Positions 12,967 through 22,620 of a stretch of 64,000 nt of DNA are shown here, piece after piece. Positions within the stretch are counted from its first letter, which is position 1; the number at the start of each line of letters is the position of its first letter. Under the pieces are notes generated by a model, which saw only the letters and a program-made list of their open reading frames with translations, had not been told where the DNA came from and ran no database searches. The stretch is taken from NCBI GenBank assembly GCA_036784855.1, contig JAZDSV010000019.1, forward strand, positions 1 through 64,000, written 5' to 3'. The stretch comes from Aphelidium insulamus. Taxonomy: Eukaryota; Aphelidiomycota; Aphelidea; Aphelidiaceae. Made by a program: the position numbers and the translations under genes.

Positions 12967-13980
12967 CTATGCATCACCAGCAAACGTCAAGTGCTTGACA
13001 GTCGTGCTGGCGGTGGGAACGGTAGTACCGATATAGCTAGTGAAAGCGCTGGCAATGTTGGGGTCGGCAAACAGATTGTAGGACATGCCGTACTTGGTGA
13101 ACTCGAACCACACAACCATGCGGAGTTGCGGGTAGCGCGTGGCAATGTCCAACGAGTACAACTGGGTCCACCACGCCTGCTTGTGTGTCAGCTCCAGGCT
13201 GGTTCCGTTAAGGTGAGATCAGTCGGGGCCGAAGTCTCGGCAATGAGCATAGCTTGGTGCGGTTCACGCAGAACATTTCGTAAAAGTTCTGACCACCGCC
13301 CGTAGTCAGCTTCTTCTCCAACAGACCAGGCTTGGGGTCAGCAACAGCGTTGTGGTACAGGCTCGACCGACCCAGTCAACGATGTCGTTGCCCGGGTAGA
13401 AGTCCAGGTAGGACACGGTCAAGTCAGGCGAGTAGGCAGTTGCCGGCGCCCACACCATGCGAATGTAGTTGGTCACACCGGCGGCAGTGTGCGCATTGTC
13501 AATCGCTACAGACAGCGCACGGAACGCGGCCTTGTACGCGGTCGGCTGTGCGCCCCAAATGTACCAGTTGGCATTCATCTCGTGGGCAAAGCGCAGGTAC
13601 ACCTTGATGCCGTTGCTGCTCCACGTGACACACTTGGCGGCAATGTTGTTGTACGAGGTGGAGGTGAGAACATTCAACCCGTTGTACGGTTCCAGCGTCA
13701 GCATCAGCATGGCGCCGGGAAGTTCCGCGGTGGTCTGCGTGATAAACGCGTCAACAACTGACGGCTGCTCGAAGCCGTTGCTGCCGATGGAAAAGAATTC
13801 ATTCTTCACTGCGGGAATGCGGCCCAGCTTCTGCTTATAGTCGGCATTAGTGAACTGGTTGCCGGAGAAGCCATAGAAAATCTTGCCGGCAGTACCACTT
13901 AGAGACAGGGAGTCCACCACGCTGGCGACACACAGAACCACGAGGGCGGCCAACACGCTTTGCTGGTGTTGTTGGAACAT
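12967..13980 (-). pseudogene. Broken copy of the secreted GH26-like hydrolase
   Basis: This is an inverted, nearly identical copy of the intact gene at 35306-36319, starting with the ATG at 13980 and ending at the same TAG (12967-12969). Three small changes disrupt it. There is a one-base deletion near 13368 (after DWVG), another one-base deletion near 13245, and a replacement near 13203-13216 in which about 12 bases are exchanged for 14. The net shift is zero, so the last 60 codons are again in frame. The homology continues upstream to about 14193 and downstream into the array. High identity outside the breaks suggests a recent duplication. Confidence 0.9.
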
Positions 13981-14160
13981 GCTGACTACAGTTGCTGTGT
14001 TGCTGTTGACTGTACGATCCACGAGATCTCTGTTTATGTATCCGTTGACAGTTGGCGCTGATTGGCGCTTTGGAGACGCCCACGCGCGCGGGGATTGGTG
14101 TGCAGAGACGCGCCCGCCTGGTCATGTGTCGGTTTGGGGATTGGTGTCTAGCACCGTGAC

Positions 14161-14247
14161 GGCCGAGCCCTGGTCACCATGGTCGACCATGTTGGTAACA
14201 TTTTAGAATACAGCAACTTAAGATGAACTGGCCGCGCGGCAGTAATT
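14161..14247. promoter_or_regulatory. Shared upstream boxes of secreted-protein genes
   Basis: Two short blocks upstream of the broken GH26 gene recur elsewhere. The 13-mer GGCCGAGCCCTGG (14161-14173) is also at 51942-51954 and, inverted, at 35113-35125. In all three places it lies 150-185 bp upstream of the ATG of a secreted-protein gene and in the same orientation relative to it. A 23-bp block at 14225-14247 containing ACTGGCCGCGCGGCAGTAAT recurs at 52041-52063. A promoter role is inference. Confidence 0.4.
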
Positions 14248-14296
14248 GACCCACTTTAATAAACTCCTTCGTACTTAACATGAACGACTGTTAAAA

Positions 14297-14683
14297 ATGC
14301 ATTTATGTACGGAACGCAACTACGCGCGTGATCAGCCCTTGATTACGGCATTGGATCCGCGGCAAATGACCACGACGATACCGCCACCCGCCGCCGATGC
14401 CGTGCATGCCGTGCATGTCGATGGCGGCGCGCTGAACCGCCTCTGCAACGACATTGTCACCTCGCTCACAGACGCCATGGCCGTCACCGCCAACAAGGAA
14501 ACTGCCAGCGCGCGTTCCCTGCCCTTCAATGCCAGCCTGCTACTCATCATTGACGTGTCGCTTGCCCTGCTGGCAGTCACCTTCATCGGGCTGGCTGTGC
14601 TGCTGCACGGACAGCCAGAGCAGGTGCATGTCTGGATCCTGCTTGGGGCGACTGTGGCGCTGGCTGCCAGTGTGCACTGGTGA

Positions 14684-14722
<39 letters not shown>

Positions 14723-14859
14723 CAAGTGTGCAAGTGTGTACTGAATATCCGTCATCCGTCTGCAGGTTTGTCTACGAGTACCGGGAGGCCATGCAGCGCG
14801 AGTACGGCACCGCAGACACGTCCAGCGACGCGACAGACACCTCAAAGAAGCAGCAATAG
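14297..14859 (+). CDS. PKR1: Pkr1-type V-ATPase assembly factor
   Basis: Two exons, 14297-14679 and 14766-14859, give 158 residues. The intron carries a long TA microsatellite. Two membrane segments lie close together: LLLIIDVSLALLAVTFIGLA (about 80-103) and WILLGATVALAASVHW (about 113-130). The splice completes the family ending WFVYEYREA, followed by a short charged tail. This arrangement, an N-terminal amphipathic stretch and two closely spaced helices ending in W-F-x-x-E, is that of Pkr1. In yeast Pkr1 is an ER membrane protein needed to assemble the Vo sector of the vacuolar ATPase. An internal ATG at 14366 could also be the start. The 3' end faces the T-box gene end, 71 bp away. Confidence 0.65.
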
Positions 14860-14930
14860 TTACCGTCTCTTGTCTATCTATTGTATGATGTATATATATG
14901 TGTACATATGCCTGTATGTGCAGCGGCGTA

Positions 14931-16094
14931 TCAAAAAGAGGAGCTGGCAAAGCTGGCTGCCAGATAGGCCTCCACCTGGCCGTACGGGTCGATGAAGGCA
15001 TCGGTGTAGATGTGTGATGGCAGCAGCGAGCGTGGCATCAAGTGCTCGGTGCGCCTATCCACCGGTGGACTGCTGTCGGGGACAGCGGGCGGGAACTGTG
15101 CCGGCGCACAGTCTGTGCGTGCCAGACACCGACTGGCATGCTTGTTGTTCAGTATCTGTCGGGTGGCGGCGTGTCAGCGGGTGTGCTGTGTAAGCAACTA
15201 GATACAGGTGGAGCGAACCTTTTGCTCTGCCAGCTGGTGGTTCTGATAGTGTGTGGACGCGATGAAGGCGGTCTCGTCGAATGTGCACGTCACGGCGTCT
15301 GCCACTTGCAATGCGCTGCCGGCACGGCCACCACGATCTGCCTGACGGCCACCGCTTCCGGCACTCTCCTCATCTACGGAACACAGCCGCACAATGTGGA
15401 CGCGTGGCACGTAGCGGCAACCAGATTTAACCTGGAAACAGTGCGCGGCCGACGTCGCCGGTGTCATTGCCGTCATATCATCACTCTCGGCGGCGGCCAG
15501 CAGTGCCGCGGTAGAGGCCGAATTGTGTGTCGCAGTGGGTAGAGTACCTGTTCCTGCAGTACTGCCTGCCTGCAACTTGTCTGCCTGCCGCTGTACAGAC
15601 TTCAGGCGGCGCCTGGTGTCCCTCAAGTGCGATTGTACTTTGACTCTGCGGGATAATCTCATAAGCCATGCCGCCATGTGATACCTCATGCGGCTTCACT
15701 TACCCATCAAAGTCCACCGAGCACTTTAGCCAGTGGATGCCGGTGCTGGGCGACGCGGGGTGAATGTACAAGTGGCGATCAGTCTCGGCCATCAGCGCCG
15801 TGAACTGTTCGCCGGTGAGCAGGGCGTCCGGGTCGGGCTGCGGCTCGCCGATAAGGGATGCAAAGGTGGCCGCGCCCAGGTTGGCGGGTGCCCAGCGCCG
15901 TGTGCGCTTGTTGAAGCGGTAGGCGGTCGAGGACACGGGGATAATGTCCATGGCGAGCAAGTAGATTTCATCCGGGTCCACGTTGGTCACATTGACGCTC
16001 AGGCACGGGAACAGTCGGCGTCCTATGCACGCGCCATGAACAACGATACAGCTATAGACACCTACAGTATACAGCTATAGACACACTACGTAGC

Positions 16095-16133
<39 letters not shown>

Positions 16134-16965
16134 ACACAGACACAGGCAACATCCACGTACCGCTCGACGTGATCATCATCTCGTTGACGTGGCGGTGCAT
16201 CTTGAGCCACAGGTCCGCATCGTTCAGCGTGGCATAGGCGCCCATGTACGCGCCCGCTTCCACCAGCCGCCGGTCAGCAGTGCTAGCACCGCACAGCGCC
16301 TGCTTCAAACTCTCGCTGCCCGTGTCGCCGTACGGTTGCAGTTGCAGCGGCAGTGATGTCCGCGCACTGACAAGGTCCTCGCTCCAATGCGGCCATGTGC
16401 CGTGCTGTTGCTGCTGTTGCTGGTGGTGGTGGAAGCTTGGCAGCATGGCTCCAGGCAGCGCTGTGGCAGATGATCTTTCATGCCGCTCCCCGATGATGCC
16501 ATTAAGCAGTGCGGACGGTGTGGCGTATGGCAACGGCGGTGGCGGCGGACAGTAGCCGAGAAAGGGTGACGCGTCATCGACACCATTCCGCCAGCCGATG
16601 GACGATGCCTCAGTGTGGCTGTCGTCAACCAACACACGGGCCAGCTCTGTGGCGTCACTGCCAGCCATCTCCGCCATGTCAGTGTCAGTGCCGCAATCTC
16701 CGGCCAGAACTTGGCGCAGCAAAATGTCGGCCTCCGTGACGCCCAGTTGCTGCTGCTGCTGAAAGTGTGCGCCAGCCGAGTCTCCCCCAGCATTGGTGGT
16801 GTCGCCATTCAGCAATGCCAGTGACGCGCCGTCAAAGTAGCTGCTGTCTGCGTCCTGCTCGCCGGTGCCGTCCAACTGTAGCCACTCGCAAAATAGTTCG
16901 TGCTGCTCCGTCGCCGTGGCATTGACGTCCTCCTCCACCCGGAACTCCTCGCCGTCAAAGTCCAT
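14931..16965 (-). CDS. T-box transcription factor
   Basis: Four exons on the minus strand: 16965-16161, 16022-15704, 15645-15219, 15155-14931, giving 591 residues. The N-terminal 245 residues are acidic and rich in Gln, His and Pro, as in an activation region. The T-box DNA-binding domain starts near 248 with DLWLKMHRHVNEMMITSSG and, after the first splice, RRLFPCLSVNVTNVDPDEIY. It continues LAMDIIPVSSTAYRFNK, then YIHPASPSTGIHWLKCSVDF, YVPRVHIVRL, FDETAFIASTHYQNHQLAEQ and KILNNKHASRCL. Two loops are longer than in animal T-boxes: about 50 residues between VKVQSHLRDTRRR and YVPRVHIVRL, and about 25 residues after it. Intron 1 has a TA repeat. The ATG at 16965 is the first in a coding context; an upstream exon cannot be excluded. 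T-box genes are known from animals, their unicellular relatives and some early-branching fungi. Confidence 0.9.
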
Positions 16966-17149
16966 GCATAAGGTGTACGCAAGCAGGGCAGCCTCTCGGG
17001 CGCTTGTTTTATGGCGGCCACTGTGGCACACTCACATCCATCACACGGTGTGCGTGGTGGTGCCACGTGTTCCTCATCCTGTCACTGCCATCACCGCCAG
17101 CGTATCCCTCTCTCTCACTCTCACTCTCACACACACACACTTTTACTCT

Positions 17150-19604
17150 CTATTGCAGCATTCCCCCCTCCACCATCCCGCGCATGTTGAGCTGGAAGTA
17201 GATGCGCCGCAGCGCCGACAGTGGCCTGACAGTTGCTTCATGGTCTTCAACGCTGGACATTGTCCATGAGCGCATAGTCCCGATGGCCGCCTCCAACTTG
17301 TCATCAATGTCGTCATCGGTGTCGCCAGTCAGCACGCAGAGCATTATTCCACCGCCCATCGCGCCGCTTAGCATGCCGCCGTGAATGAGTCCCAGCCGGT
17401 TCTTGAGATAGTAGAATGCATGTTGCAGCAAGTACCCGCTGTCAATTCCGTTGTAAGTCTCCGTCAGGTATCGCCTGCCTCCTCGCGGGCCACGGTAATC
17501 AAATGCCGTCTGTATGGCCGTCGGGTCAATGACACACCGCAGGGCCATGTAGCGCTCCATCCACCGGCCAACGCTCGGCCAGTCGGCAGCCACCAATGAG
17601 CGCACAATGTGCCCATGGACCATCAGCGATTCCATGATGGCCGCCGAGGCCTTTGGCGCGCCAGTCATGAACCCCAGGTGGCGCAGGTTGAGTCCTCGGC
17701 GCACTCCCAGAGTGGAACTGCGCGGGATGCCGGTGTCAAGCAGGGCCAGCCGTGCAGCCAGTTGCGGTACCGCGATCGGCTGCCTGACAATGACCAGACT
17801 GCCGCCCGTATCATCAGCAATTGCCGTGGGCATCACACGGTAGTGCGTATGCGTCAGCCCGCCGCCGTTCATGGCCCCGTCAATGTCTTGCCGGCCGCTG
17901 CGCAGTCCCAGCTCGTTCTCAAACAGCCACGCCAGTGCAGCCAGCCCGTCCCGACTAGCGACCCGTCCTTGTTGTTCGTCGCCCTCTAATCGAAACCCGG
18001 TTACCATCTCGTGCTGTCCAGTCACGCGGTACACCGTATTGAGCAACAGGGTACTGGCGCACGAAGATGACGCAAATCCAGACCGGCTTGGCCCGCGATT
18101 CCACAGCCGCACTCGCAAACGCGAATCGTTGCCCGAATGCATTGCTGGCAGTGCTGGCCTTAATAATTTCGCCAGTGAGCCCATTGGATCTGACAGATGG
18201 ATGAGAACCTATTTATACACGAAATTAAACCAAATCTACCTTCCGCATTGAGCAAGTTCCCAAAGACAAGAGCATGCTTGAACAGGCGAAAATGGTCCTC
18301 GGTGGCAGTCAAATAAGAGGAGAATTGCTCTCGCCAATTTTCTTCATTAATGACCAGTCGTTTGAGTCCTGTTAATAATTAAGAATAAAAAACTACGCGG
18401 ATGGCAGTGCCCCACCAGCAGGGTGGACATTGTCAGTGGATTCCAAGATCAAACAAGGTCCGGGTGTTTGATCCTCCTCCCACGCCGGTATGTCGGCAAT
18501 GACTTGCATTGCCCATTCTGGATCGACATCGGCATCGCCAACATTCGATGCCATCTTGAACCTACTATGCCGTTCACGCTAACGGGTCAGTACCAATAAG
18601 TAGATCCTTATAGACCGCAGTGACGTACGTCGATAAAGACAATGTTCCCATTCAAGACCATGCCACCGGCCGGCTCTGTCCACACGAATGTATAGTTATC
18701 GCTGGCATTGGCGGAGCTCAAGCCCAAGCGCATTCCACTGCTAGACCGCCAGCCACGGACCGACACACTGGGATCCCACTGTACGCTGCGAGTGCGCTGG
18801 CAGACTGCATGCCGAAACGAGGGCGGCAGAGGCGGCAGTGCACTTGACGATACTTGTTCGTGTGCAATATATGAATGCAGGAACTCGGCCTGGGCGTGTT
18901 CCAGCTCGAACCGTACCGACTCTTTTATGCACTGCCAAATAATTAGTCACTATCAACAAAATTCAATGGTATATATATTTACAACGAACCTCATTCATGT
19001 GTGACAAGTAGCTGTCGGCGTACGGGGAGTCTTGGTCAGTCAAAGAACCAGTGTACAGGCGCTGCTGTTGTTTAATCAGCTGTCGTTGTCTGACAAGAGG
19101 TGGTTGTGATTCCTCGTCATTCACGCCGGCCACAATTGTTGCTGTATCTCTAATTGGAGTCGGAAGGTGGGACACAATGCGCGACAACTCCATCGCCGCC
19201 TTCAGGGACGGCAAGTCGAATTGCATGGCCAGCTGAGCGTACTTGCGACACACAAGCTCCAGAGTCGCGACTGTGAGGCACATGTGCGGTTCGCCGTGTC
19301 CATCCACAGGTCCCAGACACGATGCCACATTCAGCTGCTCCACGTGGATAACAGTAGCGTGGAGAGCAGCAGCATCTTTGTGATTCCAAGTGGCAGCCAC
19401 GTCAAAGCACAGCGCGTCAATTCCAGCCAGTGCACGGTGTTGCAGTGCATGCAAGAGGCTGGGGTCGCGGCACATGCAGGCCATGCGCACCGCCCACGCC
19501 ACCACACCGTCATGCAGACTGGCATCATCTACCCTGAGTGCGGCATTGTGAGTGGCTTTTTCGCCGCCGGCCACTACAAGCAATCTGCTCTGCAAGCGCG
19601 TCAT
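17150..19604 (-). CDS. GHMP-superfamily sugar kinase, L-fucokinase-like
   Basis: Five exons: 19604-18990, 18931-18629, 18554-18416, 18368-18240, 18189-17150, giving 741 residues. The C-terminal half is a GHMP kinase domain. The ATP loop is GPSRSGFASSSCAST near residue 427 (motif 2), and the C-terminal glycine motif GGMLSGAMGGGIMLCVL lies near 661 (motif 3). Between them RQDIDGAMNGG and RRGLNLRHLGFMTGAPKA are well ordered. A motif-1-like stretch, PAGGMVLNGNIVFID, sits near 290-306. The large N-terminal region before the kinase recalls bifunctional fucokinases, which make L-fucose-1-phosphate for GDP-fucose salvage, but I see no sure nucleotidyltransferase motif. The 5' end is uncertain because coding-like sequence may continue upstream of 19604. 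The exon 2/3 acceptor was chosen by phase. Confidence 0.65.
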
Positions 19605-20004
19605 TGTCTGGTAATTGGACGGATTTCCACATTATGCATGCAATTGCAATTGGATCTGCGCATTGAGGGTCCTGCACTGAAGCGAACCTGCAGCGTCCTG
19701 AATAATTATTATAATAATCTGTATAATTGTATAATAATCCTGTATAATATAACACCCATTATGTGGTAATGCACATATGCACGCTGTATACCTCTTTTAT
19801 CGACATGCATGCAATAGTCCATACAACCCACATACTTTTGCATTGTGTACTTTATACTAGAGGCGTTAAACACCACTGATACATGTGTATGTATGCGCAT
19901 TATACACAATGTAGATATGATATGATATGTAAGCAGCGGCGCATACATATCATATATCCAACGATTGACAACACCGTTGTTGACACACTGACACACACTC
20001 GGCG
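19605..20004. other. Intergenic region
   Basis: 400 bp between divergent genes, AT-rich with short TATAAT/ATTATA direct repeats near 19700-19760. No supported gene. It may include an unseen 5' exon of the GHMP kinase. Confidence 0.4.
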
Positions 20005-20820
20005 ATGGCCCGCTTTGACCGCGATGTCAGCAGTGTCAAGCGGGCGGTGTTTGCCCGCCACCTGAAGCGCTCACGCATTGCGGCATCCCTGGCCGCACAG
20101 TCGCCACCACCGCCACGCCCCACAGCCTCAATTGGCAGCAGTGGCACTGGCAGCATGCGTGGCGGTGGAGCAGATTTCAATGTTGTCCATGGCGATGGCG
20201 AAGATGATGATTCCAATGATCAAGCGTGCATGGACAGCGATGACGAGCTGGCTGCGTCAGAGCTGGTGCAGAACCGCGGTCTGTGCACGGTGGCGGAGCG
20301 GGGCCAGCTGACACCGAAGCGGCGCTCACTGTTCACGCAGCTGAGCGCCAAGCTGGCCCTGCAGTCCAAGCGCTACACCATCTTCACCTCGCCCGAGTTC
20401 AAGCGGCGGCTGCGCGAGGAGAATGGGATACCGCGCGACAAGGACGCCACGGACACGGCGCTGGGTCTGGCGCGCACCGTGCTGGATCCGCAGTACCGCG
20501 GCGAGTGTCTGGGTGACATGTGGCGCTATGTGGGCTGGAGTGGTTCCGGCAGTGGTGGTGATGGCGGCGGCTGTAGCGGTGCGGACAGCAAGCAGGCGGC
20601 GCGCGACATTCTCGTCCGCCAGGCCATCGACGCGAATAACCGGGACCTGAGGCGCGGCAGGTACTCGCCGGGACACAGCAAACTGCGCACCACTCTGCTG
20701 GTATCCAGCAGTAACAGCAGCGGTAGTGGTGCGAAAGCTGCGTCGCTGCCTGGCGAGGCGCCCTCACGGCCATCTCAGCAGCTGCGGCGGAGTGAGCGTC
20801 TGCGCAGGCGGAAACAATAG
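20005..20820 (+). CDS. Basic, partly disordered protein of unknown function
   Basis: Single exon of 271 residues with no family that I recognise. The first 90 residues mix Pro/Ser/Gly runs with an acidic patch (GDGEDDDSNDQACMDSDDE). Residues about 95-180 look folded and helical, with TPKRRSLFTQLSAKLALQSK and SPEFKRRLREENGIP followed by RTVLDPQYRGECLGDMWRYV. The tail is Ser-rich and ends in a strongly basic cluster, RRSERLRRRKQ, which could act as a nuclear signal. Codon use and base composition match its neighbours, which supports a real gene. It is followed 82 bp later by the next gene on the same strand. Confidence 0.6.
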   Translation: MARFDRDVSSVKRAVFARHLKRSRIAASLAAQSPPPPRPTASIGSSGTGSMRGGGADFNVVHGDGEDDDSNDQACMDSDDELAASELVQNRGLCTVAERGQLTPKRRSLFTQLSAKLALQSKRYTIFTSPEFKRRLREENGIPRDKDATDTALGLARTVLDPQYRGECLGDMWRYVGWSGSGSGGDGGGCSGADSKQAARDILVRQAIDANNRDLRRGRYSPGHSKLRTTLLVSSSNSSGSGAKAASLPGEAPSRPSQQLRRSERLRRRKQ

Positions 20821-20901
20821 AGACAGGGCAATGATGGGGTGCCATGGTAGTATTTGTCGTCATTGACTGCGCCACTCCACCCCACTCCATACATACATCC
20901 A

Positions 20902-21882
20902 ATGTCGACAGAGTGGGTGCAGTGGTTGTGTCGGCTGCCCGATGAGCTGGCCTTGCGCGTGGTGGCACACACGGTGTACGGCGAGGGCTGTCACGCGGAC
21001 GGCAAGGGCGAGACTGTCGTGGCGCAGCAAATGACGCGCCAGCAGTGGAATGGTGACACTGCCGACCGGCTGACACGTCTCCTGGCCGACCCGTCACTGA
21101 GGCGGCGGTACACCGTGGCACCATCGCCACAACTACTCCGAATACCGCGCCTGACCGCGTTCCTGACACACGTGACAGTGGCCGGGTTGGGCAGGCGCAG
21201 CAAGTGTCGCTCGCCGGATTTGGTGGCGGCGCTACGGCAGTGCAGCCACAACCTGCGCTGGCTCGACATCAACAACTCTCCCACACTGCTCGGCGCGACG
21301 CTGCTGCACTTTCTGGCCGCCTCTGTGCCGCGTCTTAATGGACTCAACTGCAACATGTACTTTGGGTCGTCGGTCCGCGTGGTTGACTACTGTCCAAGTG
21401 GTGTTGGTGGTGGTGGCGGGGACAGTCTTGATGGCAGCCATGACAGCCGTGGAGGCGCTGACAGCGCTGTTGAGAATGACAGTCTTGATGGCAATGACAC
21501 GCAAAGAAGTGCTCAAACTGATGGCAGCATTGTATTACCATCATTGTATGCCAACATCTTTGTGACGAGGGAATCTCTACTGGCACTGGCTGCGTGCCGG
21601 CACTTGACCAGGTTGGACGTGACGGCCTGTCGGGGCACAATGATGCCAGGTGGTGGGGGGCGCGTGCACGGGGCAATATATGTGGAAGATGTGCTGGATG
21701 TGGCATTCACATCACACTCGCTGCACACAGTGACTGCGCGTTCATTGCGCACGCGTGGTAGTCTCCCGTCTAATAACATTGCACAGCTGGCAGACTCGCG
21801 GTACATGTCAACTACGCACGAGCAACATGGCACAGTTCAATTGATCATATCAAGCGGCCGTCAAGTTGAAATAAAGCTGTGA
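20902..21882 (+). CDS. Possible F-box/LRR-like protein
   Basis: Single exon of 326 residues starting at the ATG at 20902. The N-terminus, WLCRLPDELALRVVAHTV, resembles the start of an F-box, although the rest of the motif is not clear. Leucine-rich-repeat-like segments follow: HVTVAGLG, NLRWLDINNSPTLLGATLLH and LLALAACRHLTRLDVTACRG. A Gly/Asp/Ser-rich insert (about 172-210) splits them. If it is an F-box protein it would link a target to an SCF ubiquitin ligase. This is a weak assignment; an LRR-like fold is better supported than the F-box. Confidence 0.45.
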   Translation: MSTEWVQWLCRLPDELALRVVAHTVYGEGCHADGKGETVVAQQMTRQQWNGDTADRLTRLLADPSLRRRYTVAPSPQLLRIPRLTAFLTHVTVAGLGRRSKCRSPDLVAALRQCSHNLRWLDINNSPTLLGATLLHFLAASVPRLNGLNCNMYFGSSVRVVDYCPSGVGGGGGDSLDGSHDSRGGADSAVENDSLDGNDTQRSAQTDGSIVLPSLYANIFVTRESLLALAACRHLTRLDVTACRGTMMPGGGGRVHGAIYVEDVLDVAFTSHSLHTVTARSLRTRGSLPSNNIAQLADSRYMSTTHEQHGTVQLIISSGRQVEIKL

Positions 21883-21939
21883 ACATGATGTATATTAAGC
21901 ATTTGCAGATATGATGTCCTCCCTCAAAGACCGGCGCAG

Positions 21940-22568
21940 TCAATGTCCGAGGACAACGTTGATATAGTATTGATCATCAGGATACACCATAAAACTAATT
22001 CCATCCGGAAGATTAGCACTTCGCAAAGCTTCCAAGACGGCCACAGCGTCGCTGTGGTTGGGTGCACGTCCTGTAATGTAATGTCCTCCATACCACCAAT
22101 CCAGAGTGCGCGGGCCACGATTTTCCCGATCCAGGCCTGCAATAGCCTTGCAGGCCTTTTTCCACGCGTTCTCAACTCTCTGAATTCCCACACTTTTGTC
22201 ATTGCGGTCTCTCGTGGCAAAGCTCGACAGCAGCCAGGAATGCGCGGCCAGGTTTGTTTCTTGCATTTTACGCCATTCTCGGCCACTCATTTCCCGGTAA
22301 GACAGCGAGTTCCCACGGCAGGTCCCTTCTGCAATAGTGGCCGTATTGCCAACTGCAGCCACCATGTCGCCATCTGTCGCGCCGCCGTCTAAAGTAGTGG
22401 CCATGTCGCCATCTGCAGCCACCGCGTAACTAGCTGCAGGCTCCAGGTCACCATCTGCAGGCTGCAGGTCGTCATCTGCAGTGAATAGCTCACTACGCCA
22501 CCAGGCATTGCCATCGCAATGCTACCAGCAGCAAGGTAAAGCGCCGCACCAGCTGCCCAGAGATGCAT
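21940..22568 (-). CDS. Small secreted protein of unknown function
   Basis: Two exons, 22568-22502 and 22454-21940, give 193 residues. Exon 1 is 67 nt and encodes little more than a signal peptide (MHLWAAGAALYLAAGSIAMA). A phase-1 intron of 47 nt follows directly. The mature protein starts with imperfect ADGDM/L repeats and then has a folded-looking region: SGREWRKMQETNLAAHSWLL, then GPRTLDWWYGGHYITGRAP and SFMVYPDDQYYINVVLGH. I know no family for it. Several alternative CTGCAG acceptors in the repeat zone (for example before 22475) would only add or remove repeat units. The gene design matches that of the secreted protein at 50827-51793. Confidence 0.6.
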
Positions 22569-22620
22569 TGTGGCTTAGATGGAAGTAGAAGTAGATCAAG
22601 GTTATAGCGAGCGTATGTAT

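Noticed and set aside
16100-16130. TA microsatellite that extends the first T-box exon with an Ile-Tyr run
   Set aside because: The run lies inside an intron. Splicing at 16161/16022 restores the conserved SSGRRLFP sequence.
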